From NCBI GenBank assembly GCA_002336465.1, contig DDEP01000185.1, forward strand, positions 1-24,600: 24,600 nucleotides of DNA, read 5' to 3'. Made by a program: the position numbers and the translations under genes. The notes beneath the pieces were generated by a model. The model had not been told where the DNA came from, ran no database searches, and worked only from the letters and a program-made list of their open reading frames with translations. This document shows positions 8,566 through 16,922 of this stretch, one piece after another (the first letter of the stretch is position 1; every line of letters begins with the position of its first letter). This DNA comes from Pedobacter sp. UBA1951 (GTDB taxonomy: Bacteria; Bacteroidota; Bacteroidia; Sphingobacteriales; Sphingobacteriaceae).

Positions 8566-11349
8566 TTATGGTTTTTCATCAGTAAGTCCAAAGCCCCAGT
8601 TTTTACCTTTTTCGGTTGCAGGAATACCTTTAACCATCCATTCAGGTGCTTTAGCTCCTTTTAAATAATAATCAAAGAACTGTTGCTCACGTATCTGTAT
8701 ATCTTTTCTGTTCTGACGTTGAACCAGGTTATGCGCTTCGTTATTGTAATTGAGCATCCAAACGGGTTTACCTAAACGTCTTAAACCGGTAAACATTTCT
8801 ATACCTTGATACCATGGTACGGCTCCATCGGCATCATTTGACATAATCACCACAGGAGTGGTTACATTTGGTAACTTAAACAAGGGAGAGTTCTCTATGT
8901 ACAATTCAGGTTTTTCCCATAAAGTAGCACCTATACGGCTCTGGGTTTTTTCATACTGGAACTGACGGTTCATACCACTTTCCCAGCGAATACCACCGTA
9001 AGCCGATGTCATGTTTACTACAGGGGCACCTGCCCATGCAGCAGCATACATATTGGTAACCGTAATTAAGTGCGCTACTTGGTAACCGCCCCAGCTTTGT
9101 CCTTGAATGCCAATCTTGCTGCCATCAACCCAAGCATTTTTTTTCAGGTATTCAACACCAGAGTTGATAAATTCTTCGGCAGATTTACCCGGATGACCGG
9201 TTTCGTAACTGATATCAGGAGTAAACACCAAATATCCATTACTTACAAAGAATGGAATATTTAAACGAGAAGGTGTAGGAGAAGGTGCTTGATAAGTGTA
9301 CAACCCGTCTGAAAGTTTTTCATAGAAATATACGATCATAGGATATTTCTTATTCGGATCAAAGTTCTCTGGTTTATACAAGATACCCTCAGATTTATAA
9401 CCTTTTGGTGTGGTCCATTTTACAAGCTCTGTTGTACCCCAAACGTAATTGCTTTGCTGTAAATTAGTGTTACTTAATTTAACACCTGTTTTCATGTCTT
9501 TTGAGATATAAACATCTGGCGACTGGATATAGCTACCTTTATCATAGATATAATAAACAGCATCGCGGGCTTTGGTTACAGAAGAGAATTTTGCTTTGTC
9601 CATAACTAAAAGCTCAGGCAACTTGTTGTCGTTGATGTTTTTGGTGTAAAAACCATCTTCTTTAGTGGCATTGTTAAATGCGCTTAACAATAACGTTTCA
9701 TTACGTTTAAAGAAACGTGCTTCTGTATTGATTCTTTGTACCCTAAAAGTAAGGTTATTTGAACGACCAAAACCAATAGTAATGTTTTTAGGTTTGTCTT
9801 TTCCATCAGGAGATAGAGCCCAAATATCATACTTATCGTAAATAAGAACACTCTTATCTTCTTCAGTCCATCCGGCTAATCCGTATGAGTTGGCATAATC
9901 TGGAACATCGTTTTCTTCGTCAGCAAATTTTACGTTAAGGTTTGCAGTTAGAGAGGTGGTTTTACCCGTTGCTACTTGGTAGGTGTACCAGTTTCCATCA
10001 ACTTTGTTAAAATACAGGATATAATTTCCATTTGGAGATGCCATTGCATTTCCTTGTAGATTTTCAATGATTTTTTTGCGGCTTCCTGTTTTTACATCAA
10101 CCAGATAATAATCACGTAAAGTACTTCCTGTCCATTGAGAAGCTATGCGATTACCATAATCGGTAGAAGCTAGTACGTAAGATTGATTACCTTCGTTTAC
10201 CTGTGATGCATCAGGTAATTTCTCGTCGGTAAGTGGGATGATCTTAGCATCAGCACTATAAACGTTAATTACTGAAAGGAAGTTTTTCTTTAGATCCCTA
10301 TCTACATTTTTTAACTGAACAGTTTGTAAATAATCGTCTTTGTAACCCCATATATCAAGCTTGGCATGTTCAAACTCTACCAAAGTTGTGTCTTTAGGCT
10401 TTTTCTCAGGAGCAATGCCAAAGAAAAGCTTACTTCCATCTTTACTGAAATTTAAACGTGCATCGCCACTTACTACAAAATTAGCGGGCATACCTTCTGC
10501 TTCTTTATCGATCAGAACTTGCGCCGTATCTAAGTTTAGAGAGGTAAAGTAAATGTTGTAGTCTTTAATTTCGTTTTTTTCAGGGCTGGTTTCGCCTAAG
10601 AATGCAAGGTGTTCGTCTTCATCATCAAATACAAAAGTTTTGTAATTACCTTTGGTCTTTACCAACGTTTTTAAGGTATTTTTTTCTGTATTTAACAAGA
10701 ACACACCTGTTTTTGCATCTTTATCTTTTTTAGAACCCGAAGCTGTGAAAGCCAATAATTTACCATCTTTACTGAATTTGTAATCGGTAACATATTTATA
10801 AGTAGCTTCTGTTCCGGTTGTTAGATTTTTTACGATAAAATCGCTTCCTTCTTTAGCTGAAGTGGCAGCACTGGCTTTTTTTGAAGTATCAATTGGTTTT
10901 TCAAGCAGATAAGCTATAATTGCAGCACCTTTATCTGGAAATGCAAAAGATTTTACTCTTGGGATCTTTGTAACAGCCAAAGTGGTAAGATTTACAATAC
11001 CCAAAGTATCTTTCTGTTGCTCTTCTGGTTTTTTCTTTTTGATTTTTTCAAGACGGGTGTCTTTAAAAAACGGTTTGATTAAAAATGCAGAGAACTTCGA
11101 GTCATTTGAAAAACTATTGCTCGCACCGCGGTTGATTTTTAATTTTCTGGCCGAAAGGGTTTCATTAAAATACAGATCGCCATCTCCTTCTTGCGGAACG
11201 ATCATATAACTGGCCCATGTACCATTGTTTGAAATCTGTTTACTGGCAATGCTTTGCCAACCGTCATAAACCGAGTGGTCTAAAGGTTTTTTCTGTGCAA
11301 AAACCGCTGAGGTTAGCAATGCAAAGAATAAGGTAAGTTTCTTTTGCAT
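8566..11349 (-). CDS. Secreted S9 family (prolyl oligopeptidase-type) serine peptidase
   Basis: A 927-residue exported peptidase with signal peptide residues 1-18 (cleavage at VFA-Q). The N-terminal two thirds (about 25-650) have repeated segments such as YKFSKDGKLLAFTASG and MASPNGNYILYF, characteristic of the S9 beta-propeller that limits access to the active site. The C-terminal alpha/beta-hydrolase domain has the nucleophile Ser752 in GQSWGG, Asp841 in ADGAVPW and His873 in NEAHNL, so the triad is complete. It is longer than the typical 700-750 residue DPP4/POP but normal for Bacteroidota periplasmic S9 proteins. It likely cleaves oligopeptides in the periplasm. The gene stands alone between two terminators (8491-8526 and 11463-11492), so it must have its own promoter in 11350-11460, but I could not pick a clear TAnnTTTG box there. 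Confidence 0.93.
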   Translation of the reverse strand: MQKKLTLFFALLTSAVFAQKKPLDHSVYDGWQSIASKQISNNGTWASYMIVPQEGDGDLYFNETLSARKLKINRGASNSFSNDSKFSAFLIKPFFKDTRLEKIKKKKPEEQQKDTLGIVNLTTLAVTKIPRVKSFAFPDKGAAIIAYLLEKPIDTSKKASAATSAKEGSDFIVKNLTTGTEATYKYVTDYKFSKDGKLLAFTASGSKKDKDAKTGVFLLNTEKNTLKTLVKTKGNYKTFVFDDEDEHLAFLGETSPEKNEIKDYNIYFTSLNLDTAQVLIDKEAEGMPANFVVSGDARLNFSKDGSKLFFGIAPEKKPKDTTLVEFEHAKLDIWGYKDDYLQTVQLKNVDRDLKKNFLSVINVYSADAKIIPLTDEKLPDASQVNEGNQSYVLASTDYGNRIASQWTGSTLRDYYLVDVKTGSRKKIIENLQGNAMASPNGNYILYFNKVDGNWYTYQVATGKTTSLTANLNVKFADEENDVPDYANSYGLAGWTEEDKSVLIYDKYDIWALSPDGKDKPKNITIGFGRSNNLTFRVQRINTEARFFKRNETLLLSAFNNATKEDGFYTKNINDNKLPELLVMDKAKFSSVTKARDAVYYIYDKGSYIQSPDVYISKDMKTGVKLSNTNLQQSNYVWGTTELVKWTTPKGYKSEGILYKPENFDPNKKYPMIVYFYEKLSDGLYTYQAPSPTPSRLNIPFFVSNGYLVFTPDISYETGHPGKSAEEFINSGVEYLKKNAWVDGSKIGIQGQSWGGYQVAHLITVTNMYAAAWAGAPVVNMTSAYGGIRWESGMNRQFQYEKTQSRIGATLWEKPELYIENSPLFKLPNVTTPVVIMSNDADGAVPWYQGIEMFTGLRRLGKPVWMLNYNNEAHNLVQRQNRKDIQIREQQFFDYYLKGAKAPEWMVKGIPATEKGKNWGFGLTDEKP

Positions 11350-11462
11350 GTTAAATTTTAATAAGTTTATTTTTAGCGGGATTAATTTAACGTAAAAAAA
11401 GTAAAATATTAAGTATTTACCCCATTATCAATCAAATTTTACATTGCAAACCCTTATAAACA

Positions 11463-11492
11463 AAAAAAGCATCCGGTTAGGGATGCTTTTTT
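11463..11492 (-). terminator. Rho-independent terminator of the pyrG-yidC operon
   Basis: The stem AAAAAAGCATCC (11463-11474) pairs with GGATGCTTTTTT (11481-11492) across a 6-base loop. It begins directly after the yidC stop codon at 11496 in the minus-strand reading, with a T tract on that strand. Confidence 0.92.
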
Positions 11493-11495
11493 ATA

Positions 11496-13292
11496 TTATT
11501 TTTTCTTTTGATTAGCTGCCTGTTGCTGTTGGCGCATATAATCTTCTAAACGAGATTGGAAACCCGACTTTTTCTTTTCTGTTTTTGGTTTGGTCTTATT
11601 GCCCTGTAAAATAGCATGTATCTTATCATCATTTACCATCTTTCTGATGATGAACTGTTGTAAGAAAGTAATCATGTTAGCTAGGAAATAATAATAGTTC
11701 AAACCTGAGGGATAGCTGTTTAATACACCAAAGAAAATTAAAGGCATAATGTATCCAATATATTTCATCTGGCCTGTAGCTCCTGATATCTGGTTGTTAA
11801 AGTAAGTGTATATCAATGTAGATATGGTCATCAATAAACACATTAAACTTAAGTGGTTACCAATTAACGGAATGTTAAAACCAAAACTGATAAAGTTATC
11901 ATAAGTAGAAAGGTCTTTCATCCATAAGAAACTTTCGCCTCTAAGCTCAAATAAGTTAGGGAAGAAGAAGAAGAAAGCCATTACAAAAGGTAATTGTAGT
12001 ACCATTGGTAAACAACCTCCCAATGGATTTACACCCACTTGCTTGTACAGTTTTAAGTATTCCTGTTGTAAAAGGGTAGGGTTATCTTCGCCTACTTTAG
12101 CTTTAATTTCATCCATTTCAGGTTTTAGGATCCTCATTTTAGCCATAGATACATATGACTTATAGGTTAATGGCGACATCGCTATTTTTAACAAAATTGT
12201 TAAAACCAAGATAATTAGTCCATAACCCCAATGGAAGCTTTCTAACAAGTTGAAAACCGGTAATACAACAAATCTGTTGATGTATTTTAATGGCCAGTAA
12301 CCTAAGTCAACTTGTTTTTCAAGTTCGTGACCTTGTGCTTTTAATGTAGAGAACTTATTGGTTCCGAAATAGAACTTAAAGCCATAATTCTGTGCGGCAA
12401 GCTGGTTAAAAGGCAATTGCATATTGGCACCATACCATTTAATTGTTCCAGGCTCTGTTAAAATTTTAACTTCTAAGTCTCCTTTTTCAAAAGGTGTGTT
12501 ACTCATTAACACAGCCGAGAAAAAGTGTTGTTTAAAAGAGATCCACTCAATTTTTCCTTCTTTTAATTCTTCTTTTTCGTCTTTACGAAGATTTAAATGG
12601 TCAGGTGTTTTATCAACATATTTGAAATATGGTGCAGAGTGCTCTTGTTCTTTTTTAGGATCTTTTTCTTGTTCTAAAAGCGTGCTTTCCCAGTTTAAGG
12701 CTACAGTATTACCTTGTATAACTTGGTTTAAGCCATTTAGATTGATATTGAAATCTACATTATAGCTATCAGGCTGTAAAGTATAAGCAAATTCAATGTC
12801 TTTACCTTCTGCATAACTGGCTTTCATGCTTACCGTATTGCCAGTTTGTGTAGCCGTAAAATATAGATTATTGGTGTTTACAATCTGACCACCTATATTT
12901 AAGTTTAGGCCGAACTTATTTTGATCACCTTCAAATAAAGTTACTGGTTTACCATTATAAGCTTTTTCGCCTTTAATTTCTACTGAAGTAATTTTACCGC
13001 CTAGATTACTGAAAGTAAGTTTCAGCTTTTCGTTTTCAACCGTAAGTGCTTGCGTATCGCCGGTAAGATTTGCACCAAAAGGACCTTTTAATGCGGCAGA
13101 GTCTATTGCCGGTTTGGCATTAATTTGTTTTGTTTCAGTTGTATTGGGTTTAACGCCTGCTTTTTTTAGCGAGTCGGCAGTAATTTTTTCTCTTTCCTTT
13201 TTGATCTCAGCCTCATTAGGCTTCATAAAAAATACAGATACCCCTAATATGATCAATATCAGGAATAAACCTGTAAAGGTATTTCTATCCAT
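11496..13292 (-). CDS. yidC: Membrane protein insertase YidC
   Basis: A 598-residue inner-membrane insertase. It has an N-terminal transmembrane helix at 6-23, a large periplasmic beta-sandwich domain at about 75-325, and the conserved 60KD_IMP core from about 345. The core has TM2 at 357-371, a cytosolic hairpin at 377-418, NPLGGCLPMVLQLP at 422-435, and further helices at 478-497, 511-527 and 532-550. Lys369 in LLKIAMSPLT occupies the position of the groove Arg of E. coli YidC. A basic tail (566-598, rich in Lys and Gln) probably aids ribosome docking. YidC inserts and folds membrane proteins alone or with Sec. The gene follows pyrG after 21 bases on the same strand and ends at a terminator, so it is probably co-transcribed with pyrG. 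Confidence 0.97.
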   Translation of the reverse strand: MDRNTFTGLFLILIILGVSVFFMKPNEAEIKKEREKITADSLKKAGVKPNTTETKQINAKPAIDSAALKGPFGANLTGDTQALTVENEKLKLTFSNLGGKITSVEIKGEKAYNGKPVTLFEGDQNKFGLNLNIGGQIVNTNNLYFTATQTGNTVSMKASYAEGKDIEFAYTLQPDSYNVDFNINLNGLNQVIQGNTVALNWESTLLEQEKDPKKEQEHSAPYFKYVDKTPDHLNLRKDEKEELKEGKIEWISFKQHFFSAVLMSNTPFEKGDLEVKILTEPGTIKWYGANMQLPFNQLAAQNYGFKFYFGTNKFSTLKAQGHELEKQVDLGYWPLKYINRFVVLPVFNLLESFHWGYGLIILVLTILLKIAMSPLTYKSYVSMAKMRILKPEMDEIKAKVGEDNPTLLQQEYLKLYKQVGVNPLGGCLPMVLQLPFVMAFFFFFPNLFELRGESFLWMKDLSTYDNFISFGFNIPLIGNHLSLMCLLMTISTLIYTYFNNQISGATGQMKYIGYIMPLIFFGVLNSYPSGLNYYYFLANMITFLQQFIIRKMVNDDKIHAILQGNKTKPKTEKKKSGFQSRLEDYMRQQQQAANQKKK

Positions 13293-13313
13293 TTTACTAT
13301 TTTAATTCTTTTC

Positions 13314-14930
13314 TTAACTTGTTTTCTTTTTGGCATACTCAATTGCAGCGGCCACAAATTTAACAAAAAGTGGGTGAGGATTAGCAACTGTTGATTTTAA
13401 TTCTGGATGAAATTGAGATCCAACGAAAAAAGGATGGTTTTTAAGCTCTACAATTTCTACCAAATTGCTTTCAGGATTGATCCCTGAGGCGATTAAACCG
13501 GCTTCTTCATATTGTTTCAGGTATTCGTTATTAAATTCATAACGGTGTCTGTGGCGTTCAGAAATATGTGTTTTTCCGTAAGCAGAATAGGCTTTTGTTC
13601 CTTTTTTTACATCGCAAGGGTAGGCTCCAAGGCGCATAGTTCCTCCTTTTGCGGTAACATTTTTCTGCTCTTCCATCATATTAATTACCGGATATGGGTT
13701 ATGCTCGTCTATTTCGGTGGTGTTTGCATTGGTTAAGCCCAATACATTGCGACCAAATTCAATTACTGAGCATTGCATGCCCAAACATATACCAAAGAAA
13801 GGAATATTGTTTTCACGTACATATTTAATGGCATCAATTTTACCTTCAATACCGCGACTACCAAAACCAGGGGCAACCAATATGCCATCTAAATGACCTA
13901 GTTTTTCCTTAACGTTTTCAGGGTAAATACTTTCAGAAGGAATATATTCTACACGAACTTTGCATTCATTTTTTGCTCCGGCGTGGATAAAGGCTTCCGT
14001 AATAGATTTATAAGCATCAGGTAATTCTACATATTTACCTACTAAACCAATTTTAACTTCCGAAGTAGGGTTTTTCAAACGGCCTAAGAAATCTTTCCAG
14101 CTTTCCATATCAGGCTCGTTTTTGGTAGGTAATTTTAATTTAGAAAGAACCGTTTTATCCAAATTCTCTTTCATCATCAACAACGGAACACTGTAGATTG
14201 ACGATGCATCGATAGATTCTATTACTGCATTTACATTTACGTTACAGAACAGTGCTATTTTTTTACGTATTTCAGGACTTATACGGTGTTCTGTACGGCA
14301 TACTAAAATATCGGGTTGTATGCCGTATTCTAATAATGTTTTTACAGAGTGTTGTGTTGGTTTGGTTTTTAATTCGCCTGCAGCAGCAAGGAAAGGAATT
14401 AAAGTAAGGTGGATAACAATGGCATTGTTTGCACCTTCTTCCCACTTGAACTGACGTACGGCTTCTATAAAAGGCAAAGATTCAATATCGCCAACTGTAC
14501 CGCCCAATTCTGTAATTACAATGTCGTAGTTGCCGCTATCGCCCAATATGCGCATATTATGCTTGATTTCATCTGTAATATGAGGGATAACTTGTACCGT
14601 TTTTCCTAAATAATCGCCCTGGCGTTCTTTATTGATTACGTTCTGGTAAATACGACCAGTAGTGATGTTGTTGGCCTGAGAAGTAGGGGTGTTCAAGAAA
14701 CGCTCATAATGACCTAAATCTAAATCTGTTTCTGCGCCGTCTTCTGTAACAAAGCATTCGCCATGCTCATAAGGGTTTAAAGTTCCCGGATCTATGTTGA
14801 TATAGGGGTCGAATTTCTGAATGGTTACCCTGTAACCTCTGGCTTGTAAAAGTTTAGCTAATGAAGCGGAGATGATGCCTTTCCCTAATGAGGAAGTAAC
14901 ACCGCCCGTAACAAAAATATACTTAGTCAT
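13314..14930 (-). CDS. pyrG: CTP synthase
   Basis: A 538-residue CTP synthase (glutamine hydrolysing), which converts UTP, ATP and glutamine to CTP in the cytosol. The synthetase domain (1-about 270) begins KYIFVTGGVTSSLGKG with the P-loop at 10-19, and carries ELGGTVGDIES (141-151) and KTKPTQHSV (188-196). The C-terminal class I glutamine amidotransferase domain (about 292-535) has nucleophile Cys382 in FGICLGMQ, and His508 and Glu510 in FHPE, so the triad is intact. Length and motif order match the family. The ATG is at 14928-14930. A TAnnTTTG box and an 8-base dyad lie in the leader. yidC follows after 21 bases, and a shared operon is likely. Confidence 0.98.
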   Translation of the reverse strand: MTKYIFVTGGVTSSLGKGIISASLAKLLQARGYRVTIQKFDPYINIDPGTLNPYEHGECFVTEDGAETDLDLGHYERFLNTPTSQANNITTGRIYQNVINKERQGDYLGKTVQVIPHITDEIKHNMRILGDSGNYDIVITELGGTVGDIESLPFIEAVRQFKWEEGANNAIVIHLTLIPFLAAAGELKTKPTQHSVKTLLEYGIQPDILVCRTEHRISPEIRKKIALFCNVNVNAVIESIDASSIYSVPLLMMKENLDKTVLSKLKLPTKNEPDMESWKDFLGRLKNPTSEVKIGLVGKYVELPDAYKSITEAFIHAGAKNECKVRVEYIPSESIYPENVKEKLGHLDGILVAPGFGSRGIEGKIDAIKYVRENNIPFFGICLGMQCSVIEFGRNVLGLTNANTTEIDEHNPYPVINMMEEQKNVTAKGGTMRLGAYPCDVKKGTKAYSAYGKTHISERHRHRYEFNNEYLKQYEEAGLIASGINPESNLVEIVELKNHPFFVGSQFHPELKSTVANPHPLFVKFVAAAIEYAKKKTS

Positions 14931-14945
14931 GGATGAATTTTTAGT

Positions 14946-14967
14946 GCAACAAATTACGTTTTGTTGC
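14946..14967 (-). promoter_or_regulatory. Inverted repeat in the pyrG leader
   Basis: GCAACAAA (14946-14953) and TTTGTTGC (14960-14967) are exact reverse complements around 6 bases. It lies 15-37 bases upstream of the pyrG ATG, inside the predicted 5' leader. No T run follows on the minus strand, so it is not a standard terminator. It may be an mRNA hairpin near the ribosome site or a protein operator. Confidence 0.55.
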
Positions 14968-14982
14968 TTTTTGTACGGGATA

Positions 14983-14990
14983 CAAAGGTA
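14983..14990 (-). promoter_or_regulatory. Candidate pyrG promoter (-7 box)
   Basis: On the minus strand this is TACCTTTG, an exact match to the Bacteroidota TAnnTTTG box, 53 bases upstream of the pyrG ATG. The -33 position is only GGTT, not TTTG, so the match is partial. Transcription would begin near a CCCG run at 14979-14976. Confidence 0.55.
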
Positions 14991-15148
14991 ATAAAAAAAG
15001 ACTGATGTTTAACCTTTGTTGAAAAGATATTTGATATCCACAATAAGGAGGATAAAGAACTGGCTTACACTGTTATGAATGATGGCTGAAGAATTAGAGC
15101 AGCAAAAATAAAAAGTTGTGAAACGGTTTTTTATGCCCGTTCTTCATG

Positions 15149-15194
15149 AAAAAGGCATTTAGTTTGCAAAAATGCAGCAACTAAATGCCCTTTT
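15149..15194 (-). terminator. Rho-independent terminator of lat
   Basis: Arms of 16 bases, 15149-15164 and 15179-15194, pair with one mismatch (core GGCATTTAGTT/AACTAAATGCC). They enclose a 14-base loop and are followed on the minus strand by a T run. It begins 22 bases beyond the lat stop. Confidence 0.85.
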
Positions 15195-15215
15195 ATAAAT
15201 AGAAAAAAGAGAATA

Positions 15216-16547
15216 TTATAATGCAGGAAGTATTTTTTCCATGATGCTTATACCCTCATCGATATGAGATTTTTCTATGCACAATGCTGGCCTGAAACGA
15301 ATGGTCTGGTTACCGCAACCTAAGAACATTACATTATGCTCCATGCCTTTGGCAACAAACTGATCACGCATCTCTTTATTAGGGAAATCAAAAGCAGTTA
15401 ATAGACCACGACCACGGATATTGCTCATTTTATCATGCTTTTGTGCAAGTTTAGCTAACTCATCTTGTAAGTATTGACCTACGCTCTGTGCATTTTCAAT
15501 CAATTGATCTTCTTCAATAATATTTAAGATCTGGGTAGAACGTACCATATCTACCAAGTTGCCACCCCATGTAGAGTTGATACGTGAAGGAACATTAAAA
15601 ACATTACCTTCTACTTCTTCTACTTTTTTACCTACCAAGATACCGCAGATCTGCATTTTCTTTCCAAAAGAAATAATATCTGGTTGAGCTTGCTCACTAA
15701 AATGTTGATGACACCAGAATTTGCCTGTTAAGCCTACGCCGGTTTGTACTTCATCATAAATTAGCATAGCTTCATTTTCATCGGCAAGCTGACGCAATTG
15801 GATTAAAAACTCTTCTCTAAAGTGATTATCACCTCCTTCAGATTGTACAGGCTCTATAATAATGGCACAGACATCGTCTTTGTTATCAGCAAATGCTTTT
15901 TTGATTTGTTCAATTGAACGGGCTTCTTCTGCTTTAACTTGATTTAGATTTTCTTCTGTTAAAGGAAATTTAAGCTGAGGTGTGCTTATACGAGGCCAGT
16001 CAAACTTTGCAAACCACTTGGTTTTATCAGGTAAGGTATTGGTTAAACTTAGTGTATATCCGGTGCGACCATGAAATGCTTTTTCAAAATGGATAACTTT
16101 AAATCCTTTTTCTTCTTTGTATCCTTTAGCAAAGTTTTTCTGCACTTTCCAGTCCATAGCAGTTTTGATCGCATTTTCTACCGCTAAGGCACCTCCGGCA
16201 ATAAAAAACGCATGAGGTAGATAAGAGGGGATACCTATTTTAGAGAAAGTATCAACAAACTGCGCATATTGTTGTGTGTAAACATCTGAGTTTGAAGGAT
16301 TAGCGATTGCTGCTAAAAGCAAATTATGCTTAAAGTTTTCATCGTTAATCATTTTTGGATGATTATAGCCCAAGGGTACAGAAGCAAAGCAGGTAAAGAA
16401 ATCTAATAATTTTCTGTTGCTTTTAGAATCGTACATATAAGCACCACTACTTTTTTCCATATCGTAAGTGATGTCATAACCGTCGGCTAAAATATGTTTC
16501 TTCAAAGTATCTTTAACACGGCTCGGTTCGATGTTTAATTGGTACAT
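15216..16547 (-). CDS. lat: L-lysine 6-transaminase (lysine epsilon-aminotransferase)
   Basis: A class III PLP-dependent aminotransferase that moves the epsilon-amino group of L-lysine to 2-oxoglutarate, giving 2-aminoadipate semialdehyde (EC 2.6.1.36). LAT-like motifs include FFTCFASVPLGYNHPKM, FIAGGALAVENAIKTAMDWK, AFHGRTGYTLSLTNT, IIIEPVQSEGGDNHF, IYDEVQTGVG (PLP ring Asp) and ISFGKKMQICG, which carries the Schiff-base Lys. I place the start at the ATG 16545-16547 (443 residues, MYQLNIEPSRV). The open frame continues 15 codons to a TTG at 16592, but a full promoter (-7 box at 16571-16578) lies inside that extension, so the TTG cannot be on the main transcript. The gene is monocistronic, with a terminator at 15149-15194. 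It probably serves lysine catabolism. Confidence 0.93.
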   Translation of the reverse strand: MYQLNIEPSRVKDTLKKHILADGYDITYDMEKSSGAYMYDSKSNRKLLDFFTCFASVPLGYNHPKMINDENFKHNLLLAAIANPSNSDVYTQQYAQFVDTFSKIGIPSYLPHAFFIAGGALAVENAIKTAMDWKVQKNFAKGYKEEKGFKVIHFEKAFHGRTGYTLSLTNTLPDKTKWFAKFDWPRISTPQLKFPLTEENLNQVKAEEARSIEQIKKAFADNKDDVCAIIIEPVQSEGGDNHFREEFLIQLRQLADENEAMLIYDEVQTGVGLTGKFWCHQHFSEQAQPDIISFGKKMQICGILVGKKVEEVEGNVFNVPSRINSTWGGNLVDMVRSTQILNIIEEDQLIENAQSVGQYLQDELAKLAQKHDKMSNIRGRGLLTAFDFPNKEMRDQFVAKGMEHNVMFLGCGNQTIRFRPALCIEKSHIDEGISIMEKILPAL

Positions 16548-16570
16548 ATATAATGGGTTTTGGTTGGCAT

Positions 16571-16601
16571 CAAATTTAAATAAATGTGCCAAATTTTCAA
16601 A
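16571..16601 (-). promoter_or_regulatory. lat promoter (Bacteroidota -33/-7)
   Basis: On the minus strand TTTG (16601-16598) is followed after exactly 19 bases by TAAATTTG (16578-16571), which matches the consensus TTTG-N19-21-TAnnTTTG. Transcription should start near 16565, about 18 bases before the ATG at 16547. This is the best-formed promoter in the window and decides the lat start. Confidence 0.78.
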
Positions 16602-16610
16602 TTTGAGCCG

Positions 16611-16635
16611 TTTTTTACCCTTTTTAGGTAAAAAA
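16611..16635. promoter_or_regulatory. Inverted repeat just upstream of the lat promoter (proximal)
   Basis: TTTTTTACC (16611-16619) and GGTAAAAAA (16627-16635) are exact complements with a 7-base spacer. It sits about 10 bases upstream of the lat -33 box. It may be a regulator site, and its AT-rich arms make chance a real possibility. Confidence 0.45.
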
Positions 16636-16637
16636 TA

Positions 16638-16656
16638 GGTTTAAACTGTTTAAACC
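16638..16656. promoter_or_regulatory. Inverted repeat upstream of lat (distal)
   Basis: A 19-base perfect dyad, GGTTTAAAC and GTTTAAACC around one central base. It is 2 bases from the proximal dyad and about 37 bases upstream of the lat -33 box. This symmetry and position suit an activator or repressor dimer. No regulator gene is adjacent. Confidence 0.5.
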
Positions 16657-16670
16657 ATGATTCTGAACCT

Positions 16671-16790
16671 GAAACCAGAAAGAGTATTCTTTTTGTCAAA
16701 GAAAAGTTACATAAATGTCTGGCTAATTTTTTCTTTCATGTCCCAAATCTCGTTTAAACCCCCAGTGTGCAGGGCCAATATACGGTTGCA
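16671..16790. repeat. Direct repeat copy A (decayed deaminase 3' end)
   Basis: An ungapped hand alignment to 22956-23075 at constant offset 6285 gives 88 identities in 120 positions (about 73%). The stop codons (16707 and 22992) align exactly, and identity continues about 36 bases beyond the stop (ACCAGAA, TTTTGTCAA), so DNA as well as coding sequence is shared. The remaining 16801-16922 shows no further homology I could recognise. Confidence 0.85.
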
Positions 16791-16799
16791 GAAAAACTT
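16707..16799 (-). pseudogene. C-terminal remnant of an ACC deaminase/D-cysteine desulfhydrase-like gene
   Basis: The minus-strand reading gives about 30 codons ending at TAA 16709-16707, containing RILALHTGGLNEIWDMKEKI. The intact gene at 22992-23870 ends with RILALHTGGLNGIWGMKEKI, so 18 of 20 residues agree in that stretch. No start codon or N-terminal part exists here. Upstream in this frame stop codons appear (in 16800-16870), so it is a broken fragment. It lies between lat and the lipoprotein gene, in the same orientation as the intact copy. It could be the old 3' end of the deaminase gene displaced by an insertion, or the last trace of a duplicated gene. Confidence 0.87.
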
Positions 16800-16922
16800 G
16801 AGCTGATAAAGCCACCGATACTTCCATAACTTTCAATCAACATCGGCAGACTGACCATAAAATCAGGTTGTGGGCATAGTTACGTTATCTAAGAATAAAA
16901 CCAGATACTGCAGAATCTAAAA

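Noticed and set aside
15030..15075. AAGGAGG-like sequence at about 15043 that could be a ribosome site
   Set aside because: The nearest following ATG opens only four codons. Bacteroidota rarely use such sites, so no small gene is supported.
16548..16592. N-terminal 15-codon extension of lat starting at a TTG
   Set aside because: A consensus -33/-7 promoter lies inside and just upstream of it, and the family normally starts at MYQLN-like sequences. The ATG at 16547 is preferred.
16705..16870. A second open minus-strand frame across the remnant (peptide containing MVSLPMLIESYGSIGGF)
   Set aside because: It overlaps the recognisable deaminase remnant in another frame, has no homologue I recognise and ends within the remnant. 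It is probably a chance opening.
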